In this document: positions 33,846-45,820 of the stretch, one piece after another
Layout: each line of letters opens with the position of its first letter
Numbering within the stretch: position 1 is the stretch's first letter
Origin: Phaeosaccion multiseriatum
Taxonomy: Eukaryota > Ochrophyta, other classes
Assembly (NCBI GenBank): GCA_965112735.1
Contig: OZ218965.1
Coordinates: forward strand, 620,001 to 684,000
Length of the DNA stretch: 64,000 nt
Reading direction: 5' to 3'
Made by a program: the position numbers and the translations under genes
Notes under the pieces: generated by a model
Told to the model about the DNA's origin: nothing
The model's input: only the letters and a program-made list of their open reading frames with translations
Databases searched by the model: none

Positions 33846-35709
33846 ATCCTTGTCGACTTCGGTTCGATGCTGCCGTGCACCCTCCTTCTCCCTGACCTTG
33901 TGCGCCCCCTCGTCGAGTATCTCATTGTTGTTGATGTACAGCTCCTGCAGGTTGCGAGTCCCTCTCAGTCCTTCCGCTAAGGCCTTGGCCCCGTCGTCGC
34001 CGATGGCGTTGTCTACAAGGTACAGGCGAGTCAACACACTCACCTGCACATGAGTGGGAGTCATATGCAGCAGAAGGAGGAGGAGGAGAAGGACGAGGAG
34101 GTCAGTGGTGAATGGTTGAGACGCTGCAGGGAGGAAGGACCCTAGTGATGCGGACTAACGTACACCCCCCCCCCCCCCACCCCACCCCAAACACACACAC
34201 ACATCAGCAGCTCAACCGACCTACCCCACCCCCCTCTACCCACCTTGAGGGCCGGCCCCAGGGCTCTCGCTCCGTCGTCGCCGATCAGCTCACACGATAG
34301 GTCCACCGTCCGCATGCTGAGACGCACCTCCTCCCTAGAGCCGTGCAGGAGCACGCGCAGTACCTCTGCGAGCTTATCCATACCGGCAAGGCCCCACTTG
34401 CCGCCGTATCTCCCCTCCGCCTCAGAGCTCTCCGCCATAGAGCCCTCGCTCCTCTCGTCGTCGCCCTCCTGTCGAGGTTTGGAGGAAAGCTGGAGCATCT
34501 CCTCCTCCACTCCCTTCTGCAGGCTGTCCCTCTCCCCGGCCAGGTCGACGGATGTGTCATCCCATTTCGTCACTCGGAAGTCCGCCTTGATGTTCATCAG
34601 CCGCTGCCGCTCCTCCTCCGCCCTACGCACCATACGCCTCAGATGGTGCTGTGTGGCTGCCTCCACTGCCTGTGCCATGACGGTGCGCAGGAGGCGGTTG
34701 GCCACGAGCATGCTCAACACGGCGCTGTCCTGCGCGGCCTTGGCCTTGGGGTCCAGAGGCGGGGCTTCCTCCTCTTCTTCTTCGCCGCCTTCTTCGCGCG
34801 GATCCCTGTTCTTCCTTCCCTTCCCTCTTCTATGCGAAGCATCATCATCATCATCGTCGCTGTCGCTGTCTGTGTCGCTATCACCACCGTCCCTCTTCTG
34901 GGCTTTAGCTTCGGCGGCCTGCCTCTCTTCCTTTGCCTTCCCGTCCTCCTCCGGTTCAGCGGTCGAGTCATCGTCGGTAGGATGCGCTTGGCCTTGCAGA
35001 AGGATCATCACTCGGGAGCTGTTCTTCTTCATAGAGCCTCCGCCATCCTCCCCTTTCTCTGTTTCCGCCTGCATGAATGACTTGCCCGAGGTCGACTCTC
35101 TCGACCCCTTGAGGGCGCTGCGCAGAGGCTTAGCCTCCATGGAGCCCGGTCTGTGCAGAACCACACCCTCCTCGTCACCCGCAGGAGGGGGATCAGCATC
35201 ACTTGGCAGCTTCTCCTTCTCCTCCTCTTGCTGCTGCTGCTGCACGGCAGGCTCTGCCGCTGCGTTGGCCTCTGAAGCACTGGGGAGTACCCACGACGAA
35301 TCCTGGGTGCTGAGGTTGTAGTAGTAAGCGTTTCCCTCCTCATCCTCCAGCTCCTCCCAGTAGTCGAACTCATCGGCTTCTGTACCCTCGCCGCCGAGAG
35401 CAAGGGCCGTGGAATCGTACCCATAGCCCGATCCCCCCCAGGACGTAGCGTCGTAGCTGTAGCCTTCCCACTCTGCTTGGTACGGCTCCGTCTCAACGAC
35501 CTCTACATGCTGCCAATCCTCCTCACTGGACGCGCAGGAAAGGAGCGAGCAAAGGAGGGAACAGGTCAAGGTAAGGGAGTCCACACAGAGGAGTAGGAGG
35601 TGGTGACTCATCACCCAAAAAGTAGAGAGATTTTCACTTACCCTTCGTCGTCGTACGCCTTGTACGGCGTGATGAGGGCAAGGGATCCTACCCCCTCATC
35701 TTCATTCAT
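28086..35709 (-). CDS. Giant WW / leucine-rich repeat / coiled-coil protein
   Basis: Minus-strand exons 35709-35642, 35525-34244, 34043-33897, 33558-33396, 32983-32823, 32569-32354, 32187-29281, 28877-28086 (1911 aa). A WW domain occupies residues about 76-104 (Trp79 and Trp101, with YYYN between). A long acidic region with Asp/Glu and Ser runs follows. Ribonuclease-inhibitor-type leucine-rich repeats span residues about 425-680, for example [20 protein letters not shown] and [17 protein letters not shown]. The 969-codon exon 7 is mostly coiled coil broken by two Ser-rich tracts and an Ala/Pro tract. The last exon is a basic helical tail containing a short helix-turn reminiscent of EF-hands ([14 protein letters not shown]). 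The exact family is not recognised. WW plus RNI-type repeats plus coiled coil is compatible with a structural, possibly axonemal, role, and the head-to-head neighbour is axonemal. Exon phases agree throughout. Confidence 0.78.
29106..29276. repeat. (ACTC)n satellite directly abutting a splice donor
   Basis: About 40 ACTC units on the plus strand. On the minus strand exon 7 of the WW-LRR gene ends at 29281 and the intron opens GTGAGTGGGCGAGTGAGTGA, so the array grew from the donor. Confidence 0.95.
32666..32764. repeat. (CATC)n satellite in a WW-LRR gene intron
   Basis: About 24 CATC/CTATC units between exons 5 and 6. Confidence 0.95.
33716..33841. repeat. (AC)n and (ACCC)n tract in a WW-LRR gene intron
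   Basis: Dinucleotide CA runs flank an ACCC-type run at about 33740-33780, in the intron between exons 3 and 4. Confidence 0.95.
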
Positions 35710-36186
35710 CTCGTCTCCGAAATGGAGCTGCCCCCCGCTCACATGGCAGCTATTTTGGCGAGGAGGGGAAAAAGTGTAGAGCTGAAAATATGTCAATTAA
35801 GCGTTTCAGAATTTGAGTTTCGTTTTCAGTGAAGTAACTGAGCCTTGATATCGACTTTTCTCCCTTTTTTCTTCTTCTTCTCTCTTCTTGGGCTGTAAAC
35901 CAGCGTCCCTCTTTCGTTTGTGCTAGGTATGAGAGCAGTGACCTGACTTTCCAAGTGTGAACTCGTTTGACGAGGAGGACGAAAGAGACGAGTGCCTTTC
36001 GTGGGGCGTTTTGTGGAGGTCTCGTGAGGACGGAGGACAGAGCAGAATCACACAGTGGAGGGCAAGCGACGAATTTGGAACTCCCAGCAGTAGACAAAGA
36101 AGAAGCAGTAACAGTAGCCGCAGGAGGAGGAGGAGAGAAAGGAGGGGGAGCAGAGAGGAGGAGGAGGAGGAGGAGGAAGAGGAGCC
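35710..36186. promoter_or_regulatory. Bidirectional promoter region (WW-LRR / CCDC146)
   Basis: 477 bases between two head-to-head start codons. The CCDC146 side is a purine-rich GAGGAG leader (36120-36185). No RFX-type X-box was spotted by eye. Shared regulation of two structural coiled-coil genes is an inference from arrangement only. Confidence 0.45.
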
Positions 36187-39100
36187 ATGTCCTTGTCAGT
36201 GGAAGACGATGTGGACGGAGACGACGCCTTCGCAGATTTGGCTGCACAGGAGTCCACGCTGAAAGAGCATGCTGCAGTGACGAGCGAGGAAAGCGTGGAC
36301 TTCTCCATCGCATACAGTTGTCTGAAGGAGCTGGAGAACGCGAAGACGCTCGACCTTGCTGTCAGCGAGAACTTCCGGAAAAGGTGGGTGTGGCCTTCCT
36401 TCCCCTTCTTCAGCAGAGATATGGCCTTGTGCCTCCTTAAGTGCGGGATTTCTGGAGTATCTCAACGTGACTTGAGCTCGTCACAGCCTTCTTGGGGCCC
36501 TCCTCACCGTTTGCTTGCCTGTCATCCTCCGCCACCCCCCCTCCCTCCCTTTAGCTATCGTCAAATGCACGACACTGTCAGCGAGGCCCACAGAGGAGAA
36601 CGAAATATCCTGAAGAAGGCTCGCGCGTTGAGGAATGAGGCTCTGGGAGAGGCCATCCGATTGCAGAAGAGCGAGCTTGCGCACGAGGAGGTGCTGCAGG
36701 ATGTGGAAAGACTGGAACAGGAGAAGGACACACTCAGCACGCAGTTGGTGGATTTGGAGCAGCAGGATACCATGCTGCGATACGAGGTGCGCGAAGGATT
36801 TTTAGAGAAGAGAAGAGGGGAGTGGAGAGGAGTGGAGAGGAGTGGAGAGGAGTGGAGAGGAGAGGAGAGTAGGGGAGATGAGATGAGGGGAGGGAGGCGA
36901 GGAGAGGCGAGGGTAGGAGAGAAGAGAATATGCCAGAAGAGAAGAGAAGAGTGTAGAGGAGAGGAAAGGAGAGGAGGGAAGGGAGGAGAGGAGAGGGTAG
37001 GAGTAGAGTGGAGAAGAGAAGAGGTACAGTAGGTGGTGGGGCTGCCATTCATGGCTTGCATGCCATATTATAGGCAGGTGAAAAGTGCGAGAGAAGTGTG
37101 ATATCTTCACCGGAATGAGGCTCGAAGGGGCGCTATGAATCGTGGGAATTCCCTCTCTATGATTCCACGCACCCAACACTGGTCGCCTACTCTGCCTGAC
37201 CCTGAAATGACTCATGAACTTACTCAGGTCGGGGAGCTACATAACACCAAGACAGACTTCATGGACCAATTAGAGGACATCAAGCACGAGAACGAGAAGC
37301 TCGTCGGCCCGGAGCTGGAACGACTCCGGCAAACTCTAGGTAAGTAAATGGGTATACCAGAGAGATGTACTAGTCAATTGTGAAAACCCCCTCCTCCAAT
37401 CCTTCTTCCCTCTCCTAGACCTGAGCGCTCTTAACCATTTCCATCGAATTCTGCCACCCATCGCTCCGCAGGCAATCTGAAGGACGAGCACATGAAGCTT
37501 GGCGAGGAGTGCAGCAAGAACGCCGAGAGGCAGGAGCAGCTCCTCAAGAGGCACCAAGACCTAAAGAGGTGAGTGAGAGGAGGCCCTCATTGACAGTCAT
37601 GAGCGAGCACTTGAGTCATTAGGAGGATGGAGAGAGCATCAAGTCGGACCTCGAAGGATGCTTACTTGTCGACTCGGTGACCCAAAGCGCACACCCCACT
37701 CACTGACACCCAAACTGATACATGACACCTCTCTTCGTCTCTGCAGGGAGCGGGCGGAGCTCGAGTCTGTGATTCACCACAACGAAGTCAACCTGCACAA
37801 GGTCAAGCAAGAGCCCGAGCGGATCAACAAGCAGGCAGACTCGGTCGCCAAAGCCACAGAGACCATCAGGAGGAAGTGCAAAAGGTGAGTGAGTTGTGCA
37901 CATTCATGGCATTGGGCGGCCCTCCTGTACCCTCGGTGCCTTATTTCTCCACCCCCCCTCGCCTCGGCAAGTACCCCCGTCTCACTTCTTCCCCCGGCGG
38001 CATCTTTTTTCGTTCGCCATACAGATGCGAGCAACAGACACGCAGACAAAGAGAGAGAGGGGGCTGAGAAGAAGAAACTAACCGCCAAACAACCAACCTA
38101 ACACTCTGTCCATGTGTGACCTTTCCCCCCACTCCCCTCCCCCCCCCTTCCCCCCTCCGCTTTGTACTGTCCTTTGCTCTGTCCTTTCCACCGTCTGCTT
38201 TACCCGTCTGCTTTACCCGTCTGCTTTACCCTTTGCTCTACACACGGCAGGTACCAGAGCAAGATCACAGAGCTCGACGACGAGATTGCACGCATGGAGG
38301 ACAAGCGAGTGGAGGCGGAGGGGCTCAAGGTAGAGCTGGACCAGAAACTCAAACTACACAGAGAGACCATCGACCACCGGCAGAAGGACGTGGAGGCCGT
38401 TACCAAGAATCTGGTACGTCCTGTGCCCTATGGAGGCATATGGAGGCATATGGAGGCATATGGAGGCATCGAAAGGCCTACGGGGATTTGAGTCGGGCTC
38501 GAGTGTCCTGCGGGGGGGGGGGCAGGGGAAGTGGGAGGAGGGCATTCTTGTGGACGGCGTGGCTAGGGCGTGGTTGAGACACAGTGCGGCGAGACAAGGT
38601 GGTGAAGCACCCCCTCCTGACCTTCGCCCCCCCCTCCTCCTCTCCACCCCCCCAGGACCTGGAGCGTGCTCGGCACCACCACCTCATGACGGAGAAGATG
38701 GAGAAGGACTTGTGCAGGAGGGACGTGGACGAGGCGCTTAGGAGGGAGAAGGACGGCCTCGCCTTGGCCAGGAAGGACTACGAGGTGTGTGCGTGTGTGC
38801 GTGTGTGCGTGTGTACGTGTGTGCGTGTGTGCGTGTGTACGTGTGTGCGTGTGTGCGTGTGTACGTGTGTGAGTATGTGCGTGGGTGCATCACCCCGCGC
38901 CCCTCTTGCCTATCTCATCTCTCCCTCTCTCTCTCTCGCTTACCTCTCATCTCTCTCTCCCCCTCCCTCCCTCCCTCCCTCCCTCCCTCCCTCCCTCCCT
39001 CCCTCCCTCCCTCCCTCCCTCCCTCCCTCCCTCCCTCCCTCCCTCCCTTTCTCTCTCTCCGTCAGGTACTGAAGCGCAAGTTGCGCAACAAACACCTCAT

Positions 39101-39363
39101 CACCAACGCCGCAGCCGAAGTCATCCCCGCCCTCGAGGCTCAGCTCAGAGACAAACAAGCCGATCTCACCACCATGAAGAGCAAGAACAAGGAGCTCGAG
39201 GCGGCAGTCGCCATCCGTAAGGAAGATGTAGACATCGCCATTGCGCGCTTCCTCAAGAAGGAGGGCGTGGAGAACGAGCAGAGAGTGTTCCTGGGTGGGC
39301 TGGTGGAGAGTGTGGAAGGGCTGGAGGCGGAGGTCCATCAGTGGCTGGCAGAGGAGCGGAAAC

Positions 39364-39405
<42 letters not shown>

Positions 39406-42400
39406 GTGTGTGTGCGTGCCCGTGTGCGTATATGTGTGTGCGCGTGCGTGTGTGTCTCTCTCTGTGTGTGGGGAGAAACGCCATCGATGCACTTTCCCAT
39501 ACCCTCATTCGCACCGCCCCCCCCCCCCCCCCAAACAGGAGAAACTCATGAACCTTCTTTCAGCGCAGCGAGAGATCAAGGCCAACGAATCCATGCGAGC
39601 GGAGCAAACGGAGAAGGAAACACGAGAGCAGGTACCCTCCCTCGGTCTGCTGTGCACCTCCTCTCCATCTGCTGGAGCCCTTCTCGATCTCCTGCTGTCC
39701 TTTCGAAACTCACTGCATCATGCGCCATCCTTTACCATCCCCTCCCCCCCCTCCTCTTCTCAACGCTCTACAGGTTAAGATCAAGCAGCTCGTGATTGTG
39801 GACCTCATGAAGCGATACAATGACGTCACCAATCGCCTCAAGGAGTTCTCAGCGCTCTACGACGTCGTCAAGAACGAGAGGTGAGAGAGAAGGAGAGGGA
39901 GGGAGAAGAGGGAGAAGAGGGAGAAGAGGGAGAAGAGGGAGAGAAGGAGGGAGAAGAGGGAGAGAGGGAGAGAGGGAGAGCGGGAGAGAGGGAGGGAGAA
40001 GAGGGAGAAGAGGGAGAGAAGGAGAGAGGGAGAGCGGGAGAGAGAGAGGGAGAAGAGGGAGAGAAGGAGAGAAGGAGAAGACAGAGAGGGAAAGACAGCG
40101 AGACAGGAGGAGACAAATACAGAGCGAGACCCTCCTCCGCCCCCCACCCCCCCTTCCCCTCGCCTCTCCATGCCGATCCCAACACTCGCTCTCGCTGCCC
40201 TGTTCTTTTCTACTCTGTTCTCCTCTTCTCCTCTTCTCCTGCTCTCCTCTATTCTACTCTGTTCTCCTGCTCTCTTGCTCTCCTCTTTTCTACTCTGTGC
40301 TGCTCTCCTCTGCTTGGTCAGGAATAAGTACGTGAATTTGATCCAGGCGAGCAACCAGGCCCTCGCCGAGATGAAGGAGAAGATCAAGATTCTGCACAAT
40401 GAGGTAGACATTCTCAGGAACGAGGTAAGAGAAAAAGCTCTGCAGGCATCTCGACTCGAACGCTCTCTCTCTCTCTCTCTTACCTATCTGTATATATGTT
40501 CGCACCTACCTCTACTTCTCTATATACCTCTCTTTTCTCCCCCGTCCGACAACTTCGTACACCTTCGATGCCGGGGTGTGTCTCGCCCTTGCTGCTCGAC
40601 TGACTCTCCTCTTCTGCTCACCACCACCCTCCTCAGAGTGCCGCGAAAGACAAGGCTCTTCAAAAGGAGAAGGCCGCCCACACCACGAGCCAGCAGCAGA
40701 GGGACGCCCTCCGCCTGGACACCAACAAGGCCATGGCGCAGTACAGGGAGCGGCAGAGCGTGGTGGAGCAGCAGATCATGGACATTCAGAAGCTCAACAG
40801 CGCCATCAACGGCCTCGAGAGAGACATGCTCGCCCTCAAGGCCAAGTGAGTGAATAGTGCCATGGGGTGCCATCTGTCTGCTATGTGTCATGGATTGCCA
40901 TATGCCATTTGCCTCGGTTGTAGCCGACAGAGAAGCTCGCGAAGGAACCGCCCAAGGGCAAGCAGAGACCGATGATGACATGGGGCTCTCCTCGTGCTTA
41001 CTTGTCCCCCACTCCTGGATGGATGGATGGATGGATCCGATGGGATGGATGCATCCACCGGTAGAGAGAGAGAGGCTCCCCACCCCACTCCTCCAGCGTT
41101 GGCACTGACAAGCGCTAACAAACGCCTCCTCCCCCGCTCTCCTCCCTCCCTCCCTCCCTCCCTCCCTCCCCCGCTCTCCTCCCTCCCTCCCTCCCTCCCT
41201 CCCTCCCTCCCTCCCTCCCTCCCCCGCTCCCTCCCTCCCTCCCTCCCTCCCTCCCTCCCTCCCTCCCTCCCTCCCTCCCTCCCTCCCTCCCTCCCTCCCT
41301 CCCTCCCTCCCTCCCTCCCTCCCTCCCCTCCCTCCCTCCCCCCTCCCTCCCTCCCTCCCTCCCTCCCTCCCTCCCTCCCCTCCCTCCCTCCCTCCCTCCC
41401 TCCCTCCCTCCCTCCCTCCCTCCCTCCCTCCCTCCCTCCCTCCCTCCCTCCCTCCCTCCCTCCCTCCCTCCCTCCCTCCCTCCCTCCCTCCCTCCCTCCC
41501 TCCCTCCCTCCCTCCCTCCCTCCCTCCCTCCCTCCCTCCCTCCCTCCCTCCCTCCCTCCCTCCCTCCCTCCCTCCCTCCCTCCCTCCGTCCGTCCCCCCT
41601 CTTGCCAGGTACGAGGGCGCAGTAGAGAGCCGCAACTTCATGGGTGTGCAGCTCATCGATCGCAACGACGAGCTGTGCATCTTGTACGAGAAGGCCAATC
41701 TGCAGGAGGCAACGCTCACGGAGGGCGCCATGGCCATTCACAGGAAGGGAGAGGACCTTCGCATGCTCCGGATACAGGTGCGTGCGTGCGTGTGTGCGTG
41801 TGTGTGTGCGAGTGCGTGTGTGCGTGTGCGTACGTGTGTGTGCGTGTAGAGAAGAGTAGTGCGGAGCAGCTCGGTGCTCGTCGATGTCATTTCGCGCATC
41901 ATAACGCGCTATGGCTCGGTCTCTGCCCGACCGAAGGTGGAGGGGTGGAGGGGTGGAAGGATAGGATAGAGGGGTGGAGGGGTGGAAGGATAGGATAGAG
42001 GGGTGGAGGGATGGAAGGATAGGATAGAGGGGTGGAGGGGTGGAAGGATAGGATAGAGGGGTGGAGGGATGGAAGGATAGGATAGAGGGTGGAGGGGTGG
42101 AAGGATAGGATAGAGGGGTGGAGGGATGGAAGGATAGGATAGAGGGGTGGAGGGGTGGAAGGATAGGATAGAGGGGTGGAGGGGTGGAAGGATAGGATAG
42201 AGGGGTGGAGGGGTGGAAGGATAGGATAGAGGGGTGGAGGGGTGGAAGGATAGGATAGAGGGGTGGAGGGGTGGAAGGATAGGATAGAGGGGTGGAGGGG
42301 TGGAAGGATAGGATAGAGGGGTGGAGGGGTGGAAGGATAGGATAGAGGGGTGGAGGGGTGGAAGGATAGGATAGAGGGGTGGAGGGGTGGAAGGATAGGA

Positions 42401-45400
42401 TAGAGGGGTGGAGGGGTGGAAGGATAGGATAGAGGGGTGGAGGGGTGGAAGGATAGGATAGAGGGGTGGAGGGGTGGAAGGATAGGATAGAGGGGTGGAG
42501 GGGTGGAAGGATAGGATAGAGGGGTGGAGGGATGGAAGGATAGGATAGAGGGGTGGAGGGATGGAAGGATAGGATAGAGGGGTGGAGGGGTGGAAGGATA
42601 GGATAGAGGGGTGGAGGGGTGGAAGGATAGGATAGAGGGGTGGAGGGGTGGAAGGATAGGATAGAGGGGTGGAGGGATGGAGGGGTGGAGAGGTGACCCC
42701 AGTGACGTGAGAGGACCGAGCGAGTCATGTAACGCTCCTCTTGCCTGACTTCTCGACTGCCCAAGTCCTTGAAGGGAGGCTTGACCTCAACCTCCCCCCC
42801 CATCTGAGCTCCCACCCACCCCTCCCTGACCCCTCCCCTCCCCTCTGAACTGCCCCTCCCCCCCCTCAGGTGAAGGAGCTGGGGCGGCGCCTCGAGGTGA
42901 CGCATAAGAAGATGCCCGGCGTGCCCGAGACGGTGGAGAGCATCCTCACCATGCAGCAGGAGCTCGCGGAGGAGAGAGCCAAGGTGGACCAGTACAGGTG
43001 GGTAGTACGTCAATGGGTGGGTGGCTGGGAGGGTGGGTGGGTAGTACGTCAATGGTTGGGTGAGTAGGTGGCCGTGCATGTATGTGTGTGGGCGGGCTGG
43101 GTAGGTGGGCACCCCCGCAACAGCGCACTCACTCCTATCTTGTCTTCTCCTTCTCCCTCCCTCCTCCCCCTCCTCCCCCTTCTCCTCCGCCTCCTCCCTC
43201 CCTTAGCGCCGAGCTGGAGGACCCTGCCAACGGCTCGCGGTGGAGGGCCTTGGAGGGGGAGGATCCCGAGCCAGAGCAACTCAAGGCCAAGATACGGGTG
43301 AGGAAGGTTGGGACACTTGTTGGGGGGGAGGAAAGGGTTGGGCGAGGAGAAGAAGAAGAAGGAGGAGGAGGAGGAGTCTGTCGAAGTCACTGCTCCCATC
43401 AATCGGAAGGGGGACGGGGAGCAGAGCAGAAGCAGCAGGACAGCGGTTCGAGTTTCAGCCTCATTGAGATGGTCCTCTTATCCCTTCTCATGCCCTCCCC
43501 CCCCTACCTAAGGTGCTGGAGGAGAGACTGAGTGAGAAGAAGGAGCAGCTGCTGGAGAAGGAGCTTGTCCTGGAGGAGGTAGGTCAGGCAATGAGCGTGA
43601 ATGAGGCCGAGCAGCAAGCAGCCTGGAGCCTCTGCTCTCAACTCCTGCCACTTTCCTGTGGGGCCGATGCTACCGCGATGTCCTGCATCGTTGGCAGCAG
43701 TCTGTGCGTGCCTGTCTCTGTGTCTATGTGTGTGTCTGTTTGTGTGTGCTGCGCTGGTATGTGTGTATCCGTGAGTCTGTACGTACTGCGTGTGTGTGCG
43801 TCTGTGTGTGTGTGTCACCCACTCCCAACACCCCCCCGTAACCGCCCTGCTGCATAGGTGACGACGCTGACGGAGAAGCTGCGAAACGAGGCCAACATGG
43901 GGCGAGAGACGACGCTCGAACTCGCCAAGAAAGTCAACGAGTTTCAGGGAAAGATCAGGGACACCACGCGCAGAATGGTAAGAGATAGGAGAGAGGAGAG
44001 AAGAGAGAGGGGGGAGGGGAGGGGAGGGGAGGGGAGGGGAGGCATGGACTCGGAGAATGGCAGGATAGAGGAGAGAGGAGGAGGGGGGAGGGGAGGGGAG
44101 GGGAGGGGAGGGGAGGGGAGGCATGGACTCGGAGAATGGCAGGAGAGAGGAGAGAGGAGAGGGGGGAGGGGAGGGGAGGGGAGGGGAGGGGAGACATGGA
44201 CTCGGAGAATGGCAGGAGAGAGGAGAGAGGAGAGGAGAGAGGAGAGAGGGGAGGGGAGGGGAGGGGAGGCATGGACTCGGAGAATGGCAGGAGAGAGGAG
44301 AGAGGAGAGGGGGGAGGGGAGGGGAGGGGAGGGGAGGGGAGGGGAGGCATGGACTCGGAGAATGGCAGGAGAGAGGAGAGAGGAGAGGGGGGAGGGGAGG
44401 GGAGGGGAGGGGAGACATGGACTCGGAGAATGGCAGGAGAGAGGAGAGAGGAGAGGGGGGAGGGGAGGGGAGGGGAGGGGAGGGGAGGGGAGGCATGGAC
44501 TCGGAGAATGGCAGGAGAGAGGAGAGAGGAGAGGGGGGAGGGGAGGGGAGGGGAGGGGAGGGGAGACATGGACTCGGAGAATGGCAGGAGAGAGGAGAGA
44601 GGAGAGGGGGGAGGGGAGGGGAGGGGAGGGGAGGGGAGGCATGGACTCGGAGAATGGCAGGAGAGAGGAGAGAGAAGAGGGGGGAGGGGAGGGGAGGGGA
44701 GGGGAGGGGAGGGGAGGCATGGACTCGGAGAATGGCAGGAGAGAGGAGAGAGGAGGAGGGGGGAGGGGAGGGGGCGTTGACTCGCAGACTTGTAGGAGAA
44801 GAGAGGGGAGGACAGGCATTCATTGCTGGGATATGGTGATGTCCATCCATTCAACTGAAGATGGGACAAGCAAGGGGTGTCGAAAAGAGGGAGGGATCTG
44901 ATCCGTTTGTCTCATGTGTGCGATGTCGCTCTCTTGAAACCCCGTACCTATCTATCCACAGATGGCGACTGTGAGTGAGCTGTCCATGCACCAGGCAACC
45001 GCCATGAAGCTCCAGCAAGAGAAGATCTCCAGGGAGAAGGAGGTCGAGGAGGCCACTTGGAGGCTCCAAAATGATCAGGTGCGTGGTGTTGATTGATCAT
45101 GTGACGTTGGTTCTTCACGTTGTCGTCGTTGTTGTTGTTTCTGTCGGTTCCTGCTGTCTTGGTCGTTGTTGTTGGAAGTTGTTGTCCGTCGTCTTGTCTG
45201 TCCCTGCGCAGGGTGGAGGGGGAGAAGCCCCCACCCCGATCAGATTGCGCGCTTCGCTACATGCAAGGGCATGACACCGCACCACTCTCCTCTCTCCACA
45301 CCAGCGAGCTTTACTGATGCCTCCCCCCTGCCCTGTGCACACACCAACACCACGAAACACACACCACTCACGCACCACCGAACCACACCACACCACACAT

Positions 45401-45820
45401 CTCACCCCACTACACCGTACCCACACACACCACACCCCATCCACTGCCATCCCACACAATCCCATCCCAACCGCTGCCATCCACTGCCATCCCACACAAC
45501 CCCACCCCATCCACTGCCATCCCACACCCCTTTAGGTTCCCTCGGAGGACGCCGAGCGTGAGTGGGTTCGCATCCTCCGAGACCAAGCCAACGCCGACGC
45601 CGCGAGGTGGGAGACAGGCGAGAGCCCCGCGGGGAGTGGCTCCGCGTGGAAGCCCCCCAGTCTGGTGCGCACGACGGCCGAGCCCCGTCCGAACGCGTAC
45701 ATTCCCGACGAATTGGGCATCCCCAAGCCCTACGGGGCCCTCGCGCCGTTCAAGCCCACGGAGGCGGGCAGCACCATGCGGTTCATGCGACCACCCAACC
45801 CGCAGGAGATCGAAATCTAG
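36187..45820 (+). CDS. CCDC146: CCDC146/MBO2 coiled-coil flagellar protein
   Basis: Nineteen exons: 36187-36383, 36555-36786, 37228-37339, 37472-37568, 37747-37884, 38251-38413, 38656-38784, 39066-39365, 39539-39631, 39774-39880, 40322-40424, 40637-40845, 41609-41777, 42870-42997, 43207-43297, 43513-43578, 43858-43977, 44962-45078, 45536-45820 (951 aa; human CCDC146 is 955). The protein is coiled coil almost throughout. Diagnostic blocks are VESRNFMGVQLIDRNDELC and LYEKAN in exon 13, LEDPANGSRWRALEGEDPEP in exon 15, LLEKELVLEEV in exon 16, and the C terminus RPNAYIPDELGIPKPYGALA followed by PFKPTEAGSTMR. CCDC146 (MBO2 in Chlamydomonas) is a microtubule-associated protein of the axoneme and centriole needed for normal flagellar beating. 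Introns total about 7 kb, mostly satellite DNA. Confidence 0.92.
36800..37030 (+). repeat. Purine-rich (GAGAGGAGTG)-type repeat, intron 2
   Basis: Imperfect GGAGAGGAGT units start soon after the GTGCGC donor at 36787 and leave the plus frame open, but this is intron. Confidence 0.8.
38785..39049 (+). repeat. (GTGTGC)n at donor and (CCCT)n before acceptor, intron 7
   Basis: The intron opens GTGTGTGCGTGTGTGCGTGT directly at the exon 7 junction and holds a CCCT run at about 38953-39049 just before the acceptor at 39065. Confidence 0.9.
39366..39455 (+). repeat. (GT)n tract forming the splice donor of intron 8
   Basis: The donor is the first unit of a GT run of about 35 bases that continues as GT/GC mixed repeats. 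Confidence 0.9.
39885..40085 (+). repeat. (GGGAGAA/GGGAGA)n tract, intron 10
   Basis: The purine repeat begins right after the donor GTGAGAGAG at 39881. Confidence 0.9.
41143..41590 (+). repeat. ~450 bp (CCCT)n satellite, intron 12
   Basis: About 110 CCCT units, with a few interruptions, run almost into the acceptor TCTTGCCAG at 41608. It replaces a normal polypyrimidine tract. Confidence 0.97.
41937..42692 (+). repeat. 29 bp minisatellite, about 26 copies, intron 13
   Basis: Unit reads GATAGGATAGAGGGGTGGAG followed by GGGTGGAAG; the period measured between neighbouring copies is 29 bases. Only one or two positions vary (GGGGTGG or GGGATGG). Confidence 0.97.
43978..44775 (+). repeat. ~69-80 bp compound minisatellite, about ten copies, intron 17
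   Basis: Each copy joins a constant block ATGGACTCGGAGAATGGCAG with GAGAGAGGAGA and a variable number of GGGGA units. Copy-length changes come from the GGGGA count. Confidence 0.95.

Noticed and set aside
41937-42692. Regular 29 bp repeat considered as a CRISPR array
   Set aside because: Units are head to tail with no spacers, and the setting is a eukaryotic intron.
40520-43112. Very long minus-strand frames of Arg-Glu-Gly-Gly and Pro-Ser-Thr repeats
   Set aside because: They are translations of the CCCT array and the 29 bp minisatellite inside CCDC146 introns and have no unique sequence beyond fragments antisense to exons.
43504-44901. Long open frames on both strands across the GGGGA minisatellite
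   Set aside because: All frames stay open only because the repeat lacks stop triplets. The stretch is CCDC146 intron 17 with good donor and acceptor.
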